Shown: in pieces, positions 31,617 through 35,756 of the stretch
Numbering within the stretch: the stretch's first letter is position 1
How the letters are laid out: every line of letters begins with the position of its first letter
Source of the DNA: Clostridia bacterium
GTDB lineage: Bacteria > Bacillota > Clostridia > Christensenellales > Aristaeellaceae
DNA length: 35,756 nucleotides
NCBI GenBank assembly: GCA_017936765.1
Contig: JAGBEX010000018.1
Span: 1 to 35,756, forward strand
Direction of reading: 5' to 3'
Made by a program: the position numbers and the translations under genes
The notes under the pieces: model-generated
Database searches by the model: none
Told to the model about the DNA's origin: nothing
The model's input: only the letters and a program-made list of their open reading frames with translations

Positions 31617-32807
31617 TCAGTTGTTCGTTTGCGGCAGGCTGCGCAGCCACTGGATGGTCTCCAGGGTGGTGGGGTGCAACGCCTTGCCGCCTTTTTTCAC
31701 ATATTTGGTGGTGCCTTCCATGCTGTAAAGCACGGCCTTCTCCAGGGAGAGCTGTGCCAGCAGGCGGGTCTTGTTCAGCGTGGGATAGTCGGCACGGGTA
31801 GGCTCGATCTTGTCGGCCAGGTACACAATCATATCCAGCTGGGTCATCTGGGGCTGGCCGGTGGTGTGGCAGGCAATGGCGTGAAGCACGTCCGGATCCT
31901 GCACGCCGTATTCCGAGGCAGCCAGATAAGCTCCCGCCACGGAGTGCAGCAGGTTGCTGCTTTCGATCAGCGCCTCATCGGCGGTGAGCTGGTGCAGGCG
32001 GCAGATGGCTTGCATTTCCTTCAGGGGCAGGCACTTGGCGCAGTCGTGCAGGAGTCCTGCGATCTCCGCCCGGCGCATGTGCATCTGATGCGTCCGCGCC
32101 AGCTGGCGGGCGGTGTGCGCCACGGCCAGGGTGTGGGCAAAGCGCTTGGCCGTCAGCGCGGCGAAGAGCTTGTCCATCCACTCATCGGCCTGGTCGATGC
32201 GCCTTTGCATCCCATAGAGTCCCTTCACGCCGCAGTATTCCCGCACGGTTACGGGCAGCGTAGGCGTGGGGCGGCCGGCGGCCAGGTCGGCGCGGATGTC
32301 CGTGGAGGATGCATCCAGGGGTTCCATGGTCATCATCACGATGGAGCCGCCCATCTCCGTCAGGCGCTTGCGCTCGTCGTTGAGCTGTGCAGGGGTATAA
32401 TGCCACGCCCGGGGGCAGACCAGGAAGGTGCATAATTGCAGCACCTGCTGAAAGCTGCGCCAGTTCTTCAATTCCATCAGCGTATCGGCGCCAATGATGT
32501 AAAACAGCTCCGCCTTGGGATAATTCTCCTTCAATATGGACAGCGTATCCACCGTATAGATCACGCCGCCACGGTCGATCTCCACCCGGCAGGGTTCCAG
32601 CCCGTTTTCCTGGGCGCAGGCGGCGCAGACCATCTTCCAGCGATCCTCCGCCGGGGTGATGCCTGTTTTGTGGGGCGGGTTGCCGCTGGGCACCACCAGC
32701 ACCCGATCCAGCTTTGCCTCGGCCATGGCGGCCTTGGCCATTTCGATATGTCCCAGATGGATGGGGTCAAACGTCCCACCCATGATGCCAATGCGTTCCT
32801 TCGCCAC
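31617..32807 (-). CDS. nadD: NadD-YqeK fusion: nicotinate-nucleotide adenylyltransferase and HD-domain Ap4A hydrolase
   Basis: A single 396-residue protein made of two normally separate enzymes. Residues 1 to about 195 are NadD: GGTFDPIHLGH, ILKENYPKAELFYIIGADTL and the late SSTDIRADLAAG motif, converting nicotinate mononucleotide to the dinucleotide in NAD synthesis. Residues from about 205 to the end are YqeK-like: FAHTLAVAHTA, GLLHDCAKCLP (the HD pair), HSVAGAY and YLADKIEPTR, typical of symmetrical diadenosine tetraphosphate hydrolases with di-iron sites. The two genes are usual neighbours in Firmicutes, here joined without a stop. The GTG start at 32807 is seven bases after AGGAGG. A minus-strand TATAAT at 32833-32838 may serve the operon. 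Confidence 0.95.
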   Translation of the reverse strand: MAKERIGIMGGTFDPIHLGHIEMAKAAMAEAKLDRVLVVPSGNPPHKTGITPAEDRWKMVCAACAQENGLEPCRVEIDRGGVIYTVDTLSILKENYPKAELFYIIGADTLMELKNWRSFQQVLQLCTFLVCPRAWHYTPAQLNDERKRLTEMGGSIVMMTMEPLDASSTDIRADLAAGRPTPTLPVTVREYCGVKGLYGMQRRIDQADEWMDKLFAALTAKRFAHTLAVAHTARQLARTHQMHMRRAEIAGLLHDCAKCLPLKEMQAICRLHQLTADEALIESSNLLHSVAGAYLAASEYGVQDPDVLHAIACHTTGQPQMTQLDMIVYLADKIEPTRADYPTLNKTRLLAQLSLEKAVLYSMEGTTKYVKKGGKALHPTTLETIQWLRSLPQTNN

Positions 32808-32832
32808 GGCACTTCCTCCTTTGAATGCTCTT

Positions 32833-32838
32833 ATTATA
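32833..32838 (-). promoter_or_regulatory. -10 box of the nadD-yqeK operon
   Basis: Consensus TATAAT on the minus strand, 25 bp before the GTG start; no clear -35 element. Confidence 0.5.
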
Positions 32839-32881
32839 AACGATTTTCGGCAAACAATAAAGAAGAAAATGAAAAAAGGGA

Positions 32882-32953
32882 GGGACGATTGTCCCGACTA
32901 ACGAGGACAACGCTTGCGTTGGCCGAAGTGTAGCCAGCGCCGAGCTTGTCTCG
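32882..32953 (+). repeat. Structured stretch upstream of the membrane protein gene
   Basis: Three or four stems: GGGAC-GATT-GTCCC (32882-32895); CAACGC-TT-GCGTTG (32908-32921); GGC with GCC (32921-32935); and an outer pair CGAGGACAA (32902-32910) with TTGTCTCG (32946-32953, one bulged G). It resembles the GGGAGCGTAGCGACC loop at 14506-14520 in its GTAGC core. Could be an RNA leader or another intergenic hairpin. Confidence 0.5.
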
Positions 32954-32983
32954 GTGATGGCCGATATGAAAAGGGGAGATAAT

Positions 32984-33808
32984 GTGCAAAGCTATCTGCG
33001 AAAGGCGCGCCTGTCCACCCTGGCAGACAATGTCGGGCTGCGGCTGACGATCCTGCTGGCCGCGCTGGGGTGGTTCATCTACCTGTGGGGACTGAGCCTG
33101 CCTGCGCTGCTGGCGGGGTGTGCGCTGGGCATCATGGGGCAGCTGGCGCTGACCCACTACCTCCGCCGCACAGTGGACAGGCGGGAGGTCGCCCTGCGCC
33201 GCCGCCTGGGCGGGGAGCTGCTGCTGGAGGAAATGCTGCTGGCACCCGCCCGTCAGGCACATTTCCAGGCGGCGCTGCTCTTGGGGCAGCGCTACCCCCT
33301 CACCATGGAGCGGGTCACAGAAGAGGGGATGCTTTGCCGCAGCGGGGAGGAACGGCTGCTGGTGGGCTGCATCCCTCTGCCGGAGGGGAGCGAAGTGGGA
33401 CAGGGGAATATCGTTGCGGTGCAGCGCGCCTGCCGCAAGCATGGCGTGGAGCGTGGCGTGGCCTGTGTGACAGGGCGCTGCTCGGCCAAGGTGGAGGCCT
33501 GGGCGGCGGAAGGGAGCATCCCGGTGCGGATCATCCGGCGGGAGGTGCTGCTGGCGCTGGCAGGCCAGGCCAGCCCAGCCACGGACGAGCAGCTGATCCG
33601 ACTGGGCAAACGAAAAAATCGCCCTGCCGCCACCGGCATGGTGCAGACCATCCTCCGGCGGGACAAGGCGAAGACCTATATGCTCTATGGCGTGGGACTG
33701 ATGCTGATGTACCTGGTCACAGGCCTGCGGTATTACCCCATCCCCGGCGGCGTGTGTATGCTGCTGGCGGTGCTGTGCCGGTGCGGGAAGGGGGAGGAAA
33801 GGCTGTGA
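32984..33808 (+). CDS. Membrane protein with a divergent Mrr-like nuclease-fold region
   Basis: About 274 residues. Two N-terminal membrane helices (LTILLAALGWFIYLWGLSL and LLAGCALGIMGQLALT) and one or two at the C-terminus (TYMLYGVGLMLMYLVTGLR, GGVCMLLAVLCR) flank a cytoplasmic domain of about 150 residues. Its HGVERGVACVTGRCSAKVEAWAAEG followed by IPVRIIRREVLLALAG recalls the end of restriction-endonuclease-like (Mrr_cat) domains, but the D-x30-QxK catalytic set is not evident. The start is uncertain: GTG at 32984 is five bases after GGGGAG; ATGs at 32954, 32957 and 32965 are also in frame. Function unknown. It ends directly against the stop codon of the convergent desulfurase gene. Confidence 0.6.
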   Translation: MQSYLRKARLSTLADNVGLRLTILLAALGWFIYLWGLSLPALLAGCALGIMGQLALTHYLRRTVDRREVALRRRLGGELLLEEMLLAPARQAHFQAALLLGQRYPLTMERVTEEGMLCRSGEERLLVGCIPLPEGSEVGQGNIVAVQRACRKHGVERGVACVTGRCSAKVEAWAAEGSIPVRIIRREVLLALAGQASPATDEQLIRLGKRKNRPAATGMVQTILRRDKAKTYMLYGVGLMLMYLVTGLRYYPIPGGVCMLLAVLCRCGKGEERL

Positions 33809-34945
33809 TCAGCGGGCCGTGATGATCCTCCCCAATATAGCCGCCGCATCGTCGATCTCCTGCTCGGTGTTGTAGATGCCGGGGGAGATGCGCACAGCGC
33901 CGCTTTGCAGCGTGCCCAGCCAGGTGTGCATGGCGGGGGCGCAATGCAGCCCGCCCCGCACCGCAATGCCGCTGGCGTCCAGCCCATCGGCGATCTGCCC
34001 GGCGTCCATGCCCTCCACCACAAAGCTGGTGATGCCTACACACTCGGCGTCCGGGTGGTGGAGCAGCCGCAGGCCGGGGAGGCCTGCCACCTGGCGGCGG
34101 AAGCGCTGGTTGAGGTAGCTCTCGTATTCGTGGATCTCGCTGCGGTAGCGCCGGGCAAAGCGGATGCCCTGCAACAGCCCTGCAATGCCCGGCAGGTTCA
34201 GCGTGCCGGATTCATAGCGGTCGGGCAGCAGGTCGGGCTGGAGCATACTTTCCGAGGCGCTGCCGGTGCCGCCCACCATCAGGGGTTCCGGGTCGATGCG
34301 CTCGCCCAGGGCCAACAGGCCTGTGCCGTGGGGTCCCAGCAGTCCCTTGTGACCGGGCATGGCCACCATGTCGGCACGGAGCGCCTCGGGACTGACGTCC
34401 AGCACACCGGCGGTCTGGGCGGCGTCCACCAGCAGGGGAACACCGTTTTCACGGCAGATGGCACCCAGCCGGGCAACGGGCTGGATCACCCCGGTTACAT
34501 TGCTGGCGTGGCACACCACCACCAGGGCGGTGCGGAGGGTGATATGCTCCTGCAGGGTGTGGGGCTGCAATATGCCCATGCCGTCCGGCGGCAGCACCCG
34601 CAGGGCGATCTGCCCCCAGGCGGCGTAGCGCTTGAGCAGGCGCATCACCGCATTATGCTCGCTGTGGGAGCAAAGCACCTCGTCCCCCTGCTTCAGCACC
34701 CCGCTGATGGCCAGGTTGAGGGCCTCGGTGCAGTTCTTGGTGAACACGATGCGCTCCGGCTTTTCCATGCCAAGCAGGCGGGCGGCTTCCTCGCGGCAGG
34801 CTTGTACCACCCGCCCAGCCTGCAAGGCCAGGTGGTGGCCGCCCCGGCCTGGGTTGGCGCCCAGCTTCTCCATGGTGCCGGACACGGCGCGGATCACCTG
34901 GGGCGGTTTGGGAAAGCTGGTGGCGGCGTTATCGAGGTAGATCAT
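33809..34945 (-). CDS. Class V aminotransferase-fold cysteine desulfurase (Csd/SufS-like)
   Basis: A 378-residue PLP enzyme: MIYLDNAATSFPKPPQVIRAV, FTKNCTEALNLAI, VDAAQTAGVLDV, PLP lysine in MPGHKGLLGPHGTG (about residue 198), and RGGLHCAPAMHTWLG with the catalytic cysteine at about residue 338. This is the second such gene in the window and it belongs to a different branch from the ThiI-linked one. The divergent DUF3343 gene is a usual neighbour in Clostridia, where the pair is thought to handle sulfur or selenium transfer. AAAGGAG lies 11 bases before the ATG. The TGATCA at 33806-33811 holds both this stop and that of the convergent gene. Confidence 0.9.
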   Translation of the reverse strand: MIYLDNAATSFPKPPQVIRAVSGTMEKLGANPGRGGHHLALQAGRVVQACREEAARLLGMEKPERIVFTKNCTEALNLAISGVLKQGDEVLCSHSEHNAVMRLLKRYAAWGQIALRVLPPDGMGILQPHTLQEHITLRTALVVVCHASNVTGVIQPVARLGAICRENGVPLLVDAAQTAGVLDVSPEALRADMVAMPGHKGLLGPHGTGLLALGERIDPEPLMVGGTGSASESMLQPDLLPDRYESGTLNLPGIAGLLQGIRFARRYRSEIHEYESYLNQRFRRQVAGLPGLRLLHHPDAECVGITSFVVEGMDAGQIADGLDASGIAVRGGLHCAPAMHTWLGTLQSGAVRISPGIYNTEQEIDDAAAILGRIITAR

Positions 34946-35017
34946 GGTTCTTTCAGCTCCTTTGCACCAAATGCACGGTTTGGGACTATTGTATGGTGTG
35001 GGGAAGGAGGTAGAACC

Positions 35018-35299
35018 ATGGAGGAGCAATTCGGCATCGCATCGTTCCGATCCCGCCAGCAGGTGATGCACTTCGAGCGGGCGCTGCGCCGGGCAGGCGT
35101 GCCTGCATCCATCATCACCACGCCCAGAAGCGTGTCGGTGGGCTGCGGGCTTTCGGTACGGTTTGAACTGCGGGACGTGAAGGACGTGCAGGACGTGTAT
35201 CAGGTGACAAAGCCGGGGAATCTCATCGGATTTTACCGGGTGGAACGCCTGGATGGCCGCACCCAGGTGAGGCCCATGGGCGTACTGACGGGCTATTGA
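35018..35299 (+). CDS. DUF3343 protein (putative sulfur/selenium carrier)
   Basis: A 93-residue protein with the family pattern FRSRQQVMHFERALRRAG and PRSVSVGCGLSVRFEL, in which a conserved cysteine (about residue 44, CGLSVRF) is proposed to carry persulfide or selenide. DUF3343 occurs beside cysteine desulfurases and selenium genes; here it is divergent from one, with 72 bp between. GGAAGGAGG precedes the ATG. Link to selenium is by family context; no selD or selA lies in the window. Confidence 0.85.
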   Translation: MEEQFGIASFRSRQQVMHFERALRRAGVPASIITTPRSVSVGCGLSVRFELRDVKDVQDVYQVTKPGNLIGFYRVERLDGRTQVRPMGVLTGY

Positions 35300-35331
35300 G
35301 TTGAAAATCAGAAAAAAGTTTGCGAAAAGGC

Positions 35332-35360
35332 TTGCATTTTTGTGCCGGACATGGTATTAT
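35332..35360 (+). promoter_or_regulatory. Promoter of rpsT
   Basis: TTGCAT, 17-bp spacer, TATTAT with extended TGG; about 40 bp before the GTG start. Confidence 0.7.
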
Positions 35361-35400
35361 AACTTGCGATGTTCCGAAATACTTGAAGGAGGTGAATCGA

Positions 35401-35664
35401 GTGCCGAATATTAAGTCCGCTAAGAAGCGCGTGAAGGTCAGCGAGAAGAAGACCCTACGTAACCGCATGGTGAAGAGTGGTATGCGTACCTCTGTGAAGA
35501 AGTTTGTGGCCGCCCTGGCTGATCCTCAGACCGCCAATGTGCAGTTGACCGCGACCACCTCCGCGATTGATAAGGCCGCCGCTAAGGGCATTATCCACAA
35601 GAATGCCGCCAATCGCAAGAAGGCCCGTCTGGCCAAGCAGCTGAACAAGGCTGCTGCTGTGTGA
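35401..35664 (+). CDS. rpsT: 30S ribosomal protein S20
   Basis: An 87-residue, Lys/Ala-rich protein beginning MPNIKSAKKRVKVSEKKTLRN and ending NAANRKKARLAKQLNKAAA, the usual S20 pattern that packs on 16S rRNA. Translation starts at GTG 35401, preceded by AAGGAGGTG; in many bacteria rpsT uses a non-ATG start and is self-regulated. It has its own promoter and terminator. Confidence 0.97.
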   Translation: MPNIKSAKKRVKVSEKKTLRNRMVKSGMRTSVKKFVAALADPQTANVQLTATTSAIDKAAAKGIIHKNAANRKKARLAKQLNKAAAV

Positions 35665-35686
35665 GCCTGCCGGTTTCGCGTTTGAT

Positions 35687-35725
35687 AAACCTCGTTCCAG
35701 CAATGGAATAGAGGTTTTTCTTTTT
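35687..35725 (+). terminator. Intrinsic terminator of rpsT
   Basis: Stem AAACCTC (35687-35693) with GAGGTTT (35711-35717), an inner TTCC/GGAA pair, and a TTTTTCTTTTT tract. Confidence 0.9.
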
Positions 35726-35731
35726 GGAGTC

Positions 35732-35756
35732 GTCAAAGTGGCGGAGCCACTTTGAC
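35732..35756 (+). repeat. Perfect hairpin at the window edge
   Basis: Stem GTCAAAGTGGC with loop GGA and its perfect 11-base complement, no T-run in view. It may be the first hairpin of another mosaic element running out of the window. Confidence 0.6.

Overview
The window is a GC-rich stretch of bacterial chromosome, most likely from an anaerobic, endospore-forming member of the Clostridia (Firmicutes). The evidence is a BofA-type pro-sigma-K processing regulator, RemA next to gmk-rpoZ-coaBC, a thrS gene behind a T-box leader, CggR ahead of pgk, strong AGGAGG ribosome binding sites, several TTG/GTG starts and many intrinsic terminators. Secreted LRR, GH18 and SdrD_B-like proteins would suit a gut or host-associated lifestyle, but the species cannot be named from the sequence. 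No rRNA, tRNA, CRISPR array, transposase or phage gene was seen.

Layout: (1) 1-4300: end of a polyprenyl diphosphate synthase gene, a PAP2-like membrane protein, a small membrane protein, then cysteine desulfurase and thiI (sulfur transfer to tRNA), converging on bofA. (2) 4352-9886: a secreted LRR protein, cggR-pgk-tpiA (lower glycolysis, with no gap gene between) and convergent udk. (3) 10040-15447: a GH18 glycosidase, T-box-controlled thrS, a cysteine-rich unknown, yajC, and the end of a flavoprotein operon. (4) 15094-18170 (minus): a three-gene FAD/NAD oxidoreductase set of the GlpA-like/DUF1667 type. (5) 18401-26453: a secreted acidic protein, a CNNM/CBS/CorC protein, a YcxB-like protein and a 1445-residue secreted protein with a Pro-Thr-Glu repeat and nine SdrD_B-like domains. 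(6) 26550-29733: yicC-remA-gmk-rpoZ-coaBC, tightly packed. (7) 29955-32807 (minus): a nadD-yqeK fusion, rsfS, ogt and a SpoU methyltransferase. (8) 32984-35664: a membrane protein with a nuclease-like region, a second class V cysteine desulfurase divergent from a DUF3343 gene, and rpsT.

The most unusual signal is non-coding. Five intergenic places (7852-8163, 8977-9162, 11277-11494, 13555-13690, 29765-29958) carry the same ordered mosaic. It has two or three perfect or near-perfect hairpins with tri- or di-nucleotide tips whose stem sequences differ while remaining paired, joined by conserved linkers. Most copies continue into a GGTCACGGCGCA box, and three also have a GGGCGATC palindrome. The mosaic faces gene ends: in thrS and the SpoU methyltransferase the stop codon lies inside the first stem, and in tpiA the element follows the stop directly. 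tpiA and thrS are each bracketed by oppositely oriented copies. No established element family that I can name fits; it looks like a REP- or MITE-like family.
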